A stretch of 64,000 bases of DNA from Archivesica marissinica (lineage: Eukaryota; Mollusca; Bivalvia; Venerida; Vesicomyidae), in assembly GCA_014843695.1 (NCBI GenBank), contig CM026404.1:7484893-7548892 (forward strand), in the 5' to 3' direction. The position numbers and the translations under genes are program-made. Below, piece after piece: positions 22,401 through 31,434 of the stretch. The notes under the pieces were generated by a model that saw nothing but the letters and a program-made list of their open reading frames with translations, was not told the origin of the DNA and ran no database searches. Positions within the stretch are counted from its first letter, which is position 1. The number at the start of each line of letters is the position of its first letter.

Positions 22401-23925
22401 TCTGATTTACAGACGGGTATGTAGTCCTATGGTAGCACGCTGGACTGGTAATCCAGGGATCGCATGTTCAATCCCCCGTCTGACCATAATAAAATTAACA
22501 GTCTTTCAGATGGGACGTTAAACCGAGGTCTCGTGTCGGTGCTTTACACCGTGCACATGAAAGAATCAGAGGAGATTCTGGAATGGGTCTCTCTCTCTGT
22601 ATCATTGCGCTATCCTCCAAAAATCTAAAATGACTAATCTCTTCAGGAGGCGTCGCTCATATGGGCAATCGGTATCGACGATAAATAAACGTAAAACACA
22701 CAATTAATCTGATTTACATATTTCGTTAAAATTCTACTGTGACCACAGACACTTGGATCTGGACAAATGATCCCTAGCGCCAGGTAGGCTGTTCTGGTCA
22801 CAATCTAGTTATTGTATATAATTATAACAATATAATGCACCATACACCATACTAGATTAGTCATTTTATATTTTGGAGGCTAGTGCAATGATACAGATCC
22901 ATTCCAGAGTCTCCTCTGATTATTTTACGTACACGGTGCACAGCACCGACACGAGACCTCGGTTTAACGTCCCATCTGAAAGACTGTTAATTTTATTAGG
23001 ATCAGACGGGTTATTATTAATTGATTCCAAATATTATAAACTACCAGGTGACAGATTAGGAATTTTGTTGAGTGTATATAATAATAATAATGTTAAAGCA
23101 GCATTACATCGTATGAAATAAAAGATATTTGAAAAATTAAAATTTTACGTATGGATAGCAATGCTGCTACACATTCTAACATTATACTTTGTATGCTTAT
23201 GTTCATTTGGTAAACAGTGTTTTTTTGCGATAAAACAAACTCGAAACCGAAAGTAGGACTTTCCGAGTCGATCGGTCACGCACTTGTTTACAACCGGAAC
23301 GCATCGTCCGCACTTGTTTACATACGGAATGCATCGTCCCCATTTGACCCACGTTGTGTTTTTAATTAAATTATTTGATATGTTGATTCATACCTCTGTT
23401 AGCTAAGTCTTTTAGGGACATATCTACATCCCCGCGAGGGCTTCGACATTAGAGAAAGATAGATAGATAGTCTTTCATGTTCAAAATAATTACGTTGTTT
23501 ACTACATCCTCTGTTGTTTCACGCATGCGCGCTGTGCGTGTTTACATCTTGTGTGTTGATAAACAAATTCGCGTATACGACGGTTTAAATTTATTGGAAT
23601 TTTATGAGCGACTATTTCGATTTTTGTAAACACACACACATTAGTATTTATATTTTACCCAAAACATCCTTTATTACGATGTAATGCTGCTTTAATAATA
23701 ATAATAATATTTATTATTATTATATACATGTATGTCCACATTTGGTGTGTCTTAGGATATACAGACATTTGGCGCTTTCAAGCTCCTGTGATATATATAA
23801 TAATTGTGCTTGTCTGCGTACATTGATATTTTATATTACAGAACTTCTATAAGACGACTGTCCGAGCTACTAGATGTCCGTACAAGGGCCGCAAGCCAGC
23901 TATCATCTCAATCACACAGATGTAA
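16497..23925 (+). CDS. Claudin/PMP22-like four-pass membrane protein, 4 exons
   Basis: Exons 16497-16794, 18006-18146, 21783-21994 and 23842-23925 join in matching phases (1, 1, 0) to 244 residues. All introns are GT-AG (donors GTAAGT, GTAAGG and the weaker GTACTG). Membrane spans lie at about residues 21-50 (GSVLCGVAIVTAVLAVTLPY), 106-125 (LLTFAVSTFLSLTAIVHVIF), 134-158 and 180-205 (FASALISMIAGLLLLLGTF). The first outer loop has the family signature W, GLLQYC and a later C. The family forms paracellular or adhesive contacts; a specific role cannot be read. Exon 4 gives a basic tail ending SITQM, followed by AATAAA. Reading through the exon 3 donor instead adds VLVCHIQ and a stop at 22018. 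The arrays at both ends of intron 2 are remarkable (see findings). Confidence 0.72.
17033..17290 (+). mobile_element. SINE-1 in intron 1, 5'-truncated
   Basis: Begins at GGTAACACGCTGGACTGGTA, lacking the first 20 or so bases of the head, and runs to the tail ATAAATAAACGTA. Sense orientation relative to the claudin-like gene. Confidence 0.85.
17372..17610 (+). mobile_element. SINE-4 (tRNA-Ser/Leu-like head) in intron 1
   Basis: The head GGCAATTGACTTCAAATCAT with a long variable arm and TGTTCGAATCCCACTGGGG resembles a class II tRNA. It is followed by GGTCGGTGGTTCTATCCGGG and GTGGTCTTCCTCCACAACTA. A tail fragment of the same family lies at 38548-38640. Confidence 0.6.
18136..18733 (+). repeat. 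49-bp array of exon 2 end plus 5' splice site, 13 units
   Basis: The last 11 bases of exon 2 and its donor (CTCTGGCGTCAG|GTAAG) recur every 48-49 bp through the start of intron 2. The first unit is the real exon boundary at 18146/18147. Most copies keep GTAAG. One has GTTAG (18245), two have TCAAGTAAG, and the last has lost the donor. The intronic part of each unit is about ACCGTCAACTACAAGTATTG plus TAACCAT. Confidence 0.93.
18888..18917 (-). repeat. Single inverted unit of the 36-bp satellite
   Basis: TACTAGAGTACATAGAAAAC and the following GCACAC are the reverse complement of the 36-bp unit that forms the array starting 165 bp downstream. One or two bases differ. Confidence 0.8.
19081..20762 (+). 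repeat. 36-bp satellite, about 46 copies, in intron 2
   Basis: Unit GTGCGTTTTCTATGTCCTCT plus AGTATATAATGTAGGT repeats almost without change. A few units carry indels (19312, 20180, 20450, 20560). Since 36 is a multiple of three the array reads as RFLCPLVYNVGV repeats, which is not a protein gene. Confidence 0.97.
20763..21830 (+). repeat. 102-bp array of 3' splice site plus exon 3 start, about 11 units
   Basis: Each unit holds the end of intron 2 (GTGTTTGACTATGCAG) and the first bases of exon 3 (GGGCCTGCCAAGCGGTGGGA and on to GTCGCTGTAT). Copies lie at about 20829, 20931, 21032, 21134, 21236, 21337, 21432, 21534, 21636, 21676 and the genuine acceptor at 21782. The unit beginning 20931 keeps CAGATCAAATGTTCC of the real exon; others have ACTCACCACATGTTCC. 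The copy at 21636 has ATGAAG and so no acceptor. Confidence 0.93.
22075..22299. mobile_element. MITE with long TIRs, TA target
   Basis: Left end CACTCACACGAAAAAGAAAG and onward to TTAGAGGGA is mirrored at the right end by TCCCTCTAACCAAGTGCATA and onward to CTTTTTCGTGTGAG. The element is 225 bp and flanked by TA on both sides, as in Tc1/mariner-type MITEs. It lies in intron 3 of the claudin-like gene. Confidence 0.8.
22409..22695 (+). mobile_element. SINE-1, full length
   Basis: Complete from ACAGACGGGTATGTAGTC through the Thr-like anticodon arm and B box (CATGTTCAATCCC) to the ATAAATAAACGTAAAAC tail. In intron 3. Confidence 0.88.
22855..23010 (-). mobile_element. SINE-1 fragment, head and tail missing
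   Basis: Antisense body from AGATTAGTCATTTTATATTT to ATTTTATTAGGATCAGACGG. The tRNA part and the far tail are absent. Confidence 0.8.
23093..23695 (+). mobile_element. TTAA MITE family 2, copy 1
   Basis: A 603-bp element bounded by TTAAAGCAGCATTACATCGT and ACGATGTAATGCTGCTTTAA, non-coding. It is the same as 33536-34141 and 47767-48376. It contains CATCCCCGCGAGGGCTTCGA and CATGCGCGCTGTGCGTGTTT. A short AAT-rich microsatellite follows. It lies in intron 3 of the claudin-like gene. Confidence 0.9.
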
Positions 23926-23984
23926 CGTGTCGATGATGGTTGCCTTTATTATCCCTCGCCGCCGGCGAACCATGTGGGCGAGCA

Positions 23985-23990
23985 AATAAA
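23985..23990 (+). terminator. Polyadenylation signal of the claudin-like gene
   Basis: AATAAA 60 bp after the exon 4 stop at 23923-23925. Its position supports exon 4 as the terminal exon. Confidence 0.55.
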
Positions 23991-24128
23991 TTGTCATGTA
24001 TTGACACGTGCTACATAACCCTGCTGAGACTAAATGCTACACGATTATATCGACTGCTTCCTCTATGTAGTAAATGTAACACTTAGTATCACATGTATGT
24101 CTGCGATATGCTTCAAATGGAAGCTTAC

Positions 24129-24641
24129 TTAAAGCGACACTACATCAGTGAAAACGCAAATTTATACAGAATGTAATTTCCTATTATATGGTATATTTTC
24201 CCCCCAAATATTTTCCTCAGAGTATTTCATCTAATAAACAAGCGTCGTTACGCGGTTTGTTGACATAACAAAATAAAATAAATATGGTCGACATGACTGC
24301 GTAATACAACTTGTGTATCCCGAATAACGAGATTTATGGTACAGATTTACCGTTATATCTCACATTTGTGCCTATGCATATTCATCTGTAGACTAATCTT
24401 AGTTAAATTTACTACCTCTAAGCGACAGTATCATTGACTACAATGACAAAGAAATGACAATTCAGGAGCGTGGATGACCGGTATACGAAATCCTACAATT
24501 GTGAAAGTGTGTAGACCACAACAATACTGTTTATTGATTCAATGTTAGTGTTCGAATGTATTCGGAAGAATTTGTAGTAGCAATGCATGTATACGTGAAC
24601 AATGCATATTTGTGGCTATTTGCGATGTAATGTCGCTTTAA
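24129..24641 (-). mobile_element. TTAA MITE family 1, copy 3
   Basis: A 513-bp element bounded by TTAAAGCGACACTACATCAG and GCGATGTAATGTCGCTTTAA. Its interior is the reverse complement of 608-1143 and is more diverged. Confidence 0.88.
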
Positions 24642-24998
24642 ATCCAACACACATACGAATTGTGCCGCTAGGTCAGACGTACGATAGGAATGTTTCCCAA
24701 GAACTCTGATCTTAATTTCTTATTCTCAGTAGTCACCATTAATAAAGCTTAAATGGGCTTGCAGGAAATGTCAACTAGTTTTTCAATCGGATGTTCGTGC
24801 GCAAGTGTATTCTCGTGCATACATGTATATAAATATTGGTGTTATGGCGTATATGAGTTCACTAGCCACCTTGGAGTAAATACATTGTATTAAACTAAGA
24901 ATTTCTGGTGTGTGTAGCATTTATAATGTTTGTATAGTCAGTACCGATGGAGAACGCGGTCGCACCATAAAATACATGTAATCATAAAATACACACAA
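24642..24998. other. No gene recognised
   Basis: AT-rich sequence between a MITE and a SINE. I see nothing in it. Confidence 0.5.
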
Positions 24999-25130
24999 AC
25001 AGACGGATATGTAGTCCAGTGGTTAACACGCTGGACTGGTAATCCAGGGATCGCAGGTTCGATCCCAGTCTGACCCTAATAAAATAAACAGTCTTTCAGA
25101 TGGGACGTTAAACCGAGGACTCGTGTCGGT
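24999..25130 (+). mobile_element. SINE-1, cut by the assembly gap
   Basis: Head and first part of the body (ACAGACGGATATGTAGTCCA to GAGGACTCGTGTCGGT). The rest, if present, falls in the N run. Confidence 0.85.
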
Positions 25131-26130
25131 NNNNNNNNNNNNNNNNNNNNNNNNNNNNNNNNNNNNNNNNNNNNNNNNNNNNNNNNNNNNNNNNNNNNNN
25201 NNNNNNNNNNNNNNNNNNNNNNNNNNNNNNNNNNNNNNNNNNNNNNNNNNNNNNNNNNNNNNNNNNNNNNNNNNNNNNNNNNNNNNNNNNNNNNNNNNNN
25301 NNNNNNNNNNNNNNNNNNNNNNNNNNNNNNNNNNNNNNNNNNNNNNNNNNNNNNNNNNNNNNNNNNNNNNNNNNNNNNNNNNNNNNNNNNNNNNNNNNNN
25401 NNNNNNNNNNNNNNNNNNNNNNNNNNNNNNNNNNNNNNNNNNNNNNNNNNNNNNNNNNNNNNNNNNNNNNNNNNNNNNNNNNNNNNNNNNNNNNNNNNNN
25501 NNNNNNNNNNNNNNNNNNNNNNNNNNNNNNNNNNNNNNNNNNNNNNNNNNNNNNNNNNNNNNNNNNNNNNNNNNNNNNNNNNNNNNNNNNNNNNNNNNNN
25601 NNNNNNNNNNNNNNNNNNNNNNNNNNNNNNNNNNNNNNNNNNNNNNNNNNNNNNNNNNNNNNNNNNNNNNNNNNNNNNNNNNNNNNNNNNNNNNNNNNNN
25701 NNNNNNNNNNNNNNNNNNNNNNNNNNNNNNNNNNNNNNNNNNNNNNNNNNNNNNNNNNNNNNNNNNNNNNNNNNNNNNNNNNNNNNNNNNNNNNNNNNNN
25801 NNNNNNNNNNNNNNNNNNNNNNNNNNNNNNNNNNNNNNNNNNNNNNNNNNNNNNNNNNNNNNNNNNNNNNNNNNNNNNNNNNNNNNNNNNNNNNNNNNNN
25901 NNNNNNNNNNNNNNNNNNNNNNNNNNNNNNNNNNNNNNNNNNNNNNNNNNNNNNNNNNNNNNNNNNNNNNNNNNNNNNNNNNNNNNNNNNNNNNNNNNNN
26001 NNNNNNNNNNNNNNNNNNNNNNNNNNNNNNNNNNNNNNNNNNNNNNNNNNNNNNNNNNNNNNNNNNNNNNNNNNNNNNNNNNNNNNNNNNNNNNNNNNNN
26101 NNNNNNNNNNNNNNNNNNNNNNNNNNNNNN
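25131..26130. other. Assembly gap, 1000 N
   Basis: Exactly 1000 undetermined bases, so the length is probably a placeholder. Open frames through it are meaningless. Confidence 1.
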
Positions 26131-26400
26131 GACAAATTACCCCACCCGATGGCCTAGACAAATTACCCCCACCCGATGGCCTAGACAAAATACCCCACCT
26201 GATGGCCTAGACAAATTACCCCACCTGATGGTCTAGACAAATTACCCCATCTGATGGCCTAGACAAAATACCCCACATGATGGCCTAGACAAATTACCCC
26301 ACCTAATGGCCTAGACAAATTACCCCACCCGATGGCCTAGACAAATTACCCCCACCCGATGGCCTAGACAAATTACCCCACCTGATGGTCTAGACAAATG
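26131..26400. repeat. 26-bp tandem repeat, about 10 copies, at the gap edge
   Basis: Unit GACAAATTACCCCACCTGAT plus GGCCTA, with variants CACCCG, CATCTG, CACATG and some units with an extra C. The array emerges directly from the gap, so its real length is unknown. Confidence 0.93.
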
Positions 26401-26433
26401 TCTGTCATTTTATACATTCAACTATATACAAAC

Positions 26434-26486
26434 ATATGGCAACCGGAAACGGCAACCGGTAACGACGTTAAATAAACATAAAAAAG
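26434..26486 (+). mobile_element. SINE-1 tail fragment
   Basis: CATATGGCAACCGGAAACGG, then a second CAACCGGTAACGACGTTAAA and TAAACATAAAAAA, matches the SINE-1 3' end with the CAACCGG part duplicated. Confidence 0.6.
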
Positions 26487-26828
26487 TTGGTGAATTGAGT
26501 TAATGGTGCAATACAGTATTTTATAGATTTTCTAGCTATAACATGTTTATACTAGAGTGGTGAAACCTATGCTCGGCGTATTCCTATGCTCGGCGTATTT
26601 TCCATTTTCATCCGTATTTAAAATATTTATATAGTTCTAGGCTAATTGCGCTGACTGAGCTGAAACATGGTACAATAGCATTCCGTTGAGTGTGTCGGAA
26701 GGCTGGTGCAACTGTCACGTGACTGGTCCAGCAGACGAATATAAACAAGCAAATCATTGGGAGAATATGTTCACCGAAACTGTTACGATGTATGAAAAAT
26801 TCAGGTAGCTATCCGAATTTCAAAACAA

Positions 26829-27054
26829 TGTGGTGATAACTCCTGTACGGTACGGCATTTGGCCGGGGACATATCACTACGAGAGCACTGGACGAGAATC
26901 AGGGAGACGAAACTAGACCGCCGAATTGGGAAGATCGTAGCATGCCCCGCTCAACGTTCTTTTAAGACATCAAACAAGACAGTCAAAAGGGTGACAACCG
27001 ATTGTATTCAGATTGTAGACAGATAAAGTGTAACAAATAGGTAAGACGCGTTAT
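26829..27054 (+). repeat. LTR-1 left LTR
   Basis: Starts TGTGGTGATAACTCCTGTAC and ends near GGTAAGACGCGTTA, followed by the primer-binding site. It aligns along its length with 29570-29790. Confidence 0.8.
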
Positions 27055-27571
27055 ATGGTGGCAGCGGTGGTATTCAACATACGTCGAGTTGAAGGAAATC
27101 CCCTGGGAAATTGGAATGTTTGTGAAACCACGTGTTTCAAAAATTCTACATTTTGGGGATTATTCAGTTTAATATTGTGCATGCCTAACATTGAATGGTA
27201 ATTCCATTCATGGAATAAAAGTTCAGTTGACGTTGTCAAGACAAATGGCCAGTCAAAGACTGTCATAATAGTTCGTTATTGTTGCTATATTGACATTTGT
27301 TTTTGTAGAAAGCCGTTTCGAGCGTGGGCAACATTAATATAGACGGACATATGCAAAGTCCCTGGTTGGCTATATTTAGTGCATTACATTGTTTTTGCAT
27401 ATGTAGAAATATTTTGCAACGCTAAAATATCCATATTTAAATAAAATAGTCCTGAGTCAAAGACCATGAATATTTTGTTGTGATCTTCCATGGTCCATAG
27501 ACGAATATTGCAGCAGGTAACCCGGAATATATTACATAACTTTAATAAAATATATTCAGTACCCAACACGT

Positions 27572-27946
27572 ATGGCCTTATTCATTCAATCCGATCGTAT
27601 TATGATGATTTTTGCGTCCTCCGAAAAACTGCAGACCATTGCAGGCATCGGTCCAAGATCGGCGTCTGCTATAATTTGTCTAAGGGAAAATAGGGATAAT
27701 TTAACCCCTGAACTGATGGAAACATTTCTTAGGATAAAATTCAGCGAGGAAATTCTACAGACGTTGGATTTTACTCCAAATGATCAATTGCCATTAGATT
27801 GGGAGGAAACGTTCCAAATTGTACCCGATTGCACTCTTAATGAGGCAGGAGTAACAGAACAAGGACTCCAAAAGGGAAAGAGTGAGCATTATCTGGAAGA
27901 CCAAGATGCGAAAAGGGATGAATGGAGAGAGATAGAAAAGTCTTAA
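27572..27946 (+). CDS. LTR-1 internal ORF with helix-hairpin-helix motif
   Basis: 124 codons from ATG 27572. Residues about 19-38 read LQTIAGIGPRSASAIICLRE, a helix-hairpin-helix (GIGP hairpin) DNA-binding motif. The rest is acidic and charged (SEHYLEDQDAKRDEWREIEK). It lies between the primer-binding site and the Gag relic, where the start of a gag ORF is expected, so it is probably the N-terminal part of the element's Gag-like protein and not a host gene. A second in-frame ATG lies 30 bases on. Confidence 0.5.
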   Translation: MALFIQSDRIMMIFASSEKLQTIAGIGPRSASAIICLRENRDNLTPELMETFLRIKFSEEILQTLDFTPNDQLPLDWEETFQIVPDCTLNEAGVTEQGLQKGKSEHYLEDQDAKRDEWREIEKS

Positions 27947-28195
27947 AGTCGGCCAAGAAATGGGTGGGCGTACACGGCGAGCAGGGGCTACCCTATGCAT
28001 GCAAAGTCATCATTTAGGGGTGCCCGTCTGAGGGATTACACAACTCGTATTATGACGGGTACGATGACAGATCAGATGAGAAACCATACATTTGCAGGCT
28101 GGTTCGTCCAAGAAGGGGGGGGATTCGTTGGATGAGGAAGAACGGGTCCAGAGAAGGCCGAAATCCAAACCTTAAGTTTCTTCGGAATTAAACAC

Positions 28196-28609
28196 TCTGT
28201 ACTATGATGGCAAAGGTAATTGGCAATCTTACAGACTGAAATGTGACCGTTATGCAAATGCATGCGGATGGACAAAGGATGAATGTTTAAACAGTTTGTG
28301 TTTGAGTTTGAGTGGCAAAGCCGTAGACTTCTATACATTACTGGTAGAGCGTGTGGAAGACCTCAGTTATCGGCAGATGATGAGACGATTAGAAAGTCGG
28401 TTTGGTGCCAAAGAGCTAACCGAGACGGCTCAGGTCAGGTTTCATCAAGCTATATAGAGTAATGGTGAATTACGGGAAGAATGGGCCGACCGCGTCTTGA
28501 CCTTAGCAACACGAGTGTATAATGATTTGCCAGAGTATTTTTCATGTCGACAAGCGGTCGCGCGCATTTGTGAAGGCTTACTCGACAAAGAAGCTGCACT
28601 CTAGTTGGG
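28196..28609 (+). pseudogene. LTR-1 Gag-like relic
   Basis: The reading begins LYYDGKGNWQSYRLKCDRYA and passes SLSGKAVDFYTLL, MMRRLESRFGAKEL and DRVLTLATRVYNDLP. This is the helical core of a Ty3/Gypsy-type retrotransposon Gag, the structural protein that packages element RNA. Two in-frame TAG stops (about 28456 and 28604) kill it. Confidence 0.7.
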
Positions 28610-28730
28610 GTTTGAAAAACCTGCGAGCATGGAGGCGGCTATTAATAGTGTACACTGTAAAAGTTTTCAGTTTCTCTTTTTAGGGTCAAAGTGGGGATAG
28701 TGCATTGGTTCTGGTCCGGATCAATCAGAT

Positions 28731-28889
28731 GGTGACTTGTACTGTTTGTGTCGGAAGCCATGGCAGGGACGGTTCATGATCCAGTGCAACTACTGCGATG
28801 TATAATACCATGGGTCGTGTGTGGATGTGACAGCGACAGGCGCTCTGTCCATAGATAAGTACCGATGTGGAATTTGTAGAAGGAAATAA
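28731..28889 (+). pseudogene. LTR-1 PHD zinc-finger relic
   Basis: The frame reads CLCRKPWQGRFMIQCNYC, then YHGSCVDV and YRCGICRRK. The Cys4-His-Cys3 order and spacing (CxC, CxxC, HxxxC, CxxC) fit a PHD finger, a histone-tail reader. One TAA falls between the second Cys pair and the His. PHD fingers are known passengers in some retroelements; here one could have guided integration to chromatin. That last point is inference. Confidence 0.7.
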
Positions 28890-29569
28890 TCCATGTGGGT
28901 AGCTATTGTATTCTTTCAGGCATGGCAATGGAATCAGTCAGAAAGAATAACTTCCTGGAAGAGGTGGAGCAAAGCTCTAAAGCTCTAGTCAACGTATGTT
29001 GATGGCCTCCTGAATAGCAGTGTATGGGATTGCTGTTATGTAAACGCATAAGCAGCAATTCTAAGCACTGAAGGACCAAGCTAAAATAGCCATCTGAATA
29101 GGGAAAACATTTACAACCTGTGTAGAAGAAAGCCAAGCAAGGTTCGCAAGTAGGCTAATCAAATCATGTATATGCATTGTTGCACGGGTACGGAACAAGT
29201 AGTCAGGGATTGGTTGACTGTTACAGATATTACACCAGAGATTACACATTTATAAGTAGGTTAGTAGCGCTCCGCATCTGATAGCTGTCTACATGACATT
29301 TGCTGGAGTAGCACAGCCAAGGAAATTGAGAGATTGTGGTAGTTTCTTACACGCCTGGCCATAATACATCGAAATTAAACAGTGGGAATTTTCAATCTGA
29401 TAGTTATTTACATGTCAGATCAGCAGAAGACAACTCCTTGGTCCAGCTCTTTGATAGTTTCTTACATATCAGAGTGCTGTGTTAATATAATCGACCGAAT
29501 TGGTTCTTGAAATACTCATGCCAAGAGACCAGACAGGCAAAGACGAACCCCTTTTATAACTGGGGATAG

Positions 29570-29790
29570 TGTGGTTATAACTCCGGTCCGGTACGGCTTT
29601 TGGCCGGGGAAATATCACTACGAGTGCACTGGACGAGAATCAGGGAGACGAGGCCGTCAAATTGGGAAGATCGTAGCCTGCCTCGTTCAACGTTATTTTA
29701 AGACATAACTCAAGCAAGACAGTCAAAAGGGCGACAACAGGTTGTATTCACATATACATATAAAATGTAACATATAGGTAAGACGCTTTC
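29570..29790 (+). repeat. LTR-1 right LTR
   Basis: Starts TGTGGTTATAACTCCGGTCC, preceded by the purine-rich ACTGGGGATAG (likely polypurine tract), and ends near GGTAAGACGCTTTCA. Confidence 0.8.
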
Positions 29791-30169
29791 AAATATAAAC
29801 CTAACCCGAAAAGGTGTCTATACCATTTCTGATTACGAACAATACATGTTTTTATTCAATGATGTACTATTTCAAAATATAATATTCAACAAATTATGGT
29901 GGAAAATAAAAACAAGTACGCTGTGCATGGATGGCCTGAAGTCTTCAGTTCCCCCATATAAATGGGTGCCGACCGACACCGTTGCGATAGCTGTATTGAG
30001 CAGCAAGGTCACGTGATGAATCAAAAACTGTCAACAAGAGTGTTTTGAAAGTTGTTTTCACGATTTAAGAAAATAATAATATACGGCAAGTGCAATTAAC
30101 ATTTTATACTGGTCATTATATGTGGGATTTACGCCGAGCATAGGTTCCACCACTCGTTTTGTGAATGTT

Positions 30170-30170
30170 A

Positions 30171-30202
<32 letters not shown>

Positions 30203-30365
30203 GTGGTGTGGTGTCGTTGGTCGGTGGTCGGTCGGTCGGTGGTGGTGGTCGGTCGGTCGTCGGTGGTGGTCGGTCGGTCGGTAGGTGGTGGTGGTAGGTA
30301 GGTAGTTGGGTGTGGTATTGGTGTGTGTGGCGTGCGTGCGTTGCGTGCGTGCGCGCGTGCGCGTA
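30170..30365. repeat. Low-complexity GTCT / GGTC / GTGC tract
   Basis: (TCTG)n grades into GGTCGGTC, GGTGGTGG and GTGCGTGC repeats just right of the TIR transposon end. Confidence 0.9.
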
Positions 30366-30370
30366 TGTGA

Positions 30371-30573
30371 TGTATGTTCCCCATTAATGTCAAACCCCTT
30401 GCGGGGACGTATACATGTTTTCCTGGGCAGCTTAGCCGACCTAAGTGGTTAACCAGTACTAAGCAATGTGTGTGAGGTGCCTTGCTCAATGACACTACAT
30501 ACGTGGCCTGCCAGAGTATCGAACCCGGGACCAATCGATTCCAAATCCGACGCTCTACCACTGGACCCGGATG
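30371..30573 (-). mobile_element. SINE-5 (tRNA-Pro-like head)
   Basis: The antisense head contains GTCCAGTGGTAGAGCGTCGG and loop TTTGGAA (anticodon TGG, Pro) with B box GGTTCGATACT. The body has GTGTCATTGAGCAAGGCACC and ends CCCGCAAGGGGTTTGACATT. Other copies at 32051-32266 and 49461-49672 are on the same strand. Confidence 0.8.
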
Positions 30574-30780
30574 GGTCAGTATGAAGAGAGTTATGGATAA
30601 AACTCTGATAGTGATGGGGTGTCATTTTTAAATATGCTTGGATATGGCCTACGCATTGTGTATGTGTAGTGTCAAGCCGAACATGTTCTCAAACAATTGG
30701 TTTGGAACCCGCAACCACCTGTCTACTAGTTAATTTAGTCGGTATTGCTTTCGGTCAATATCTAGCTCATCATAGAAACG

Positions 30781-31311
30781 TTAACTCTTACCAGTGTGTA
30801 TAAACGCATCCATTATTTTACGATGCATTTCATCGACAGGGACGTTTTCGGCATCAATGAAAGTGATGTTCTGCAACGATACAGGAACGTTACACGGTTC
30901 TATCTTTATTGGAATAACATTATATCCCTGACTTATACGTGCGTGCAATGCTTGTTCTATTTCATGCAAACAGAACCTACTTTGAACAAAGTTATCTGAT
31001 AGAACAACTAAAATACTCATGCTTCTTTCAATCGCATCGTGAATATTTCCGATAACGTTTCCACCTGGTCGAAAATCACGTTCATGGTAACAGCATTTAA
31101 GGCCTTCTCTTTCAAGATTATCCACAATAGTTCTGACTTCACTGGCGTTATCCTGGATATAACAAATAAACAAGTGATTATCTTTGTTATGTGGTAATGT
31201 CGGAATATCCGAACGAACTTCTTCATTACTTTCGATCGGTTTTGTATCATTTGTGGCACTATTAAAATCCGTATCGGCATCAACTTCGCGTAATTCTAAT
31301 CCGTCGTCCAT
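30781..31311 (-). CDS. TIR-domain protein
   Basis: 176 residues from ATG 31309-31311 (AAAATGG context). Residues 1-45 are acidic and disordered-looking; about 46-165 form a Toll/IL-1 receptor domain: LFICYIQDNASEV (box 1 position), ERDFRPGG (BB loop), SILVVLSDNFVQSRFCLHEI and a terminal helix. TIR domains act in the cytosol by pairing with other TIRs (MyD88, Toll) or by cleaving NAD+. A Glu follows SRFCLH, where the NADase Glu of SARM1-type TIRs sits, but activity cannot be judged. No signal peptide or membrane span is present. The last codons read CACTG|GTAAGAGTTAA, a good donor, so the coding exon may continue by splicing into an exon not found. It is head to head with the receptor gene. 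Confidence 0.8.
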   Translation of the reverse strand: MDDGLELREVDADTDFNSATNDTKPIESNEEVRSDIPTLPHNKDNHLFICYIQDNASEVRTIVDNLEREGLKCCYHERDFRPGGNVIGNIHDAIERSMSILVVLSDNFVQSRFCLHEIEQALHARISQGYNVIPIKIEPCNVPVSLQNITFIDAENVPVDEMHRKIMDAFIHTGKS

Positions 31312-31434
31312 TTTTATTACGTTTTTGGAAAATACTTTTAAATTATTTTTAGAATACACGTAATTTATTTAACATCTATTTTTAGAAGCCGACTACAACG
31401 TAGATTGATCACTGAAAGGAGTTGAAACATAAAA
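31312..31434. promoter_or_regulatory. Putative bidirectional promoter
   Basis: Only 123 bp separate the start codons of the TIR gene (left) and the Cys-rich receptor gene (right), so both 5' UTRs and any core promoter must share or overlap this AT-rich segment. TATTTTTAG|AAGCC at about 31378 could be a 3' splice site of an upstream receptor UTR intron, which would move that start. No clear TATA box is assigned. Confidence 0.5.

Larger units (their letters stand above)
26829..29790 (+). mobile_element. LTR-1: non-autonomous LTR retrotransposon
   Basis: Two direct repeats of about 220 bp (26829-27054 and 29570-29790) both begin TGTGGT and share TTTGGCCGGGG and GCACTGGACGAGAATCAGGG. Just after the left repeat lies TGGTGGCAGCGGT, a likely tRNA primer-binding site. 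Between the repeats are a helix-hairpin-helix ORF, a Gag-like relic and a PHD-finger relic. I found no protease, RT or integrase in the remaining 2.5 kb, so mobilisation would have needed an autonomous partner. Confidence 0.75.
26555..30155. mobile_element. TIR DNA transposon (non-autonomous), split by LTR element
   Basis: Left end GAGTGGTGAAACCTATGCTC-GGCGTA and right end TACGCCGAGCATAGGTTCCA-CCACTC are inverted copies. Subterminal CTATGCTCGGCGTA is repeated at the left. Left arm 26555-26828 and right arm 29791-30155 match a shorter copy at 62699-63297. The 3-kb middle is LTR-1. No transposase is visible. Confidence 0.75.

Noticed and set aside
25023..26188. Three 344-370 codon frames
   Set aside because: They run through the 1000-N gap.
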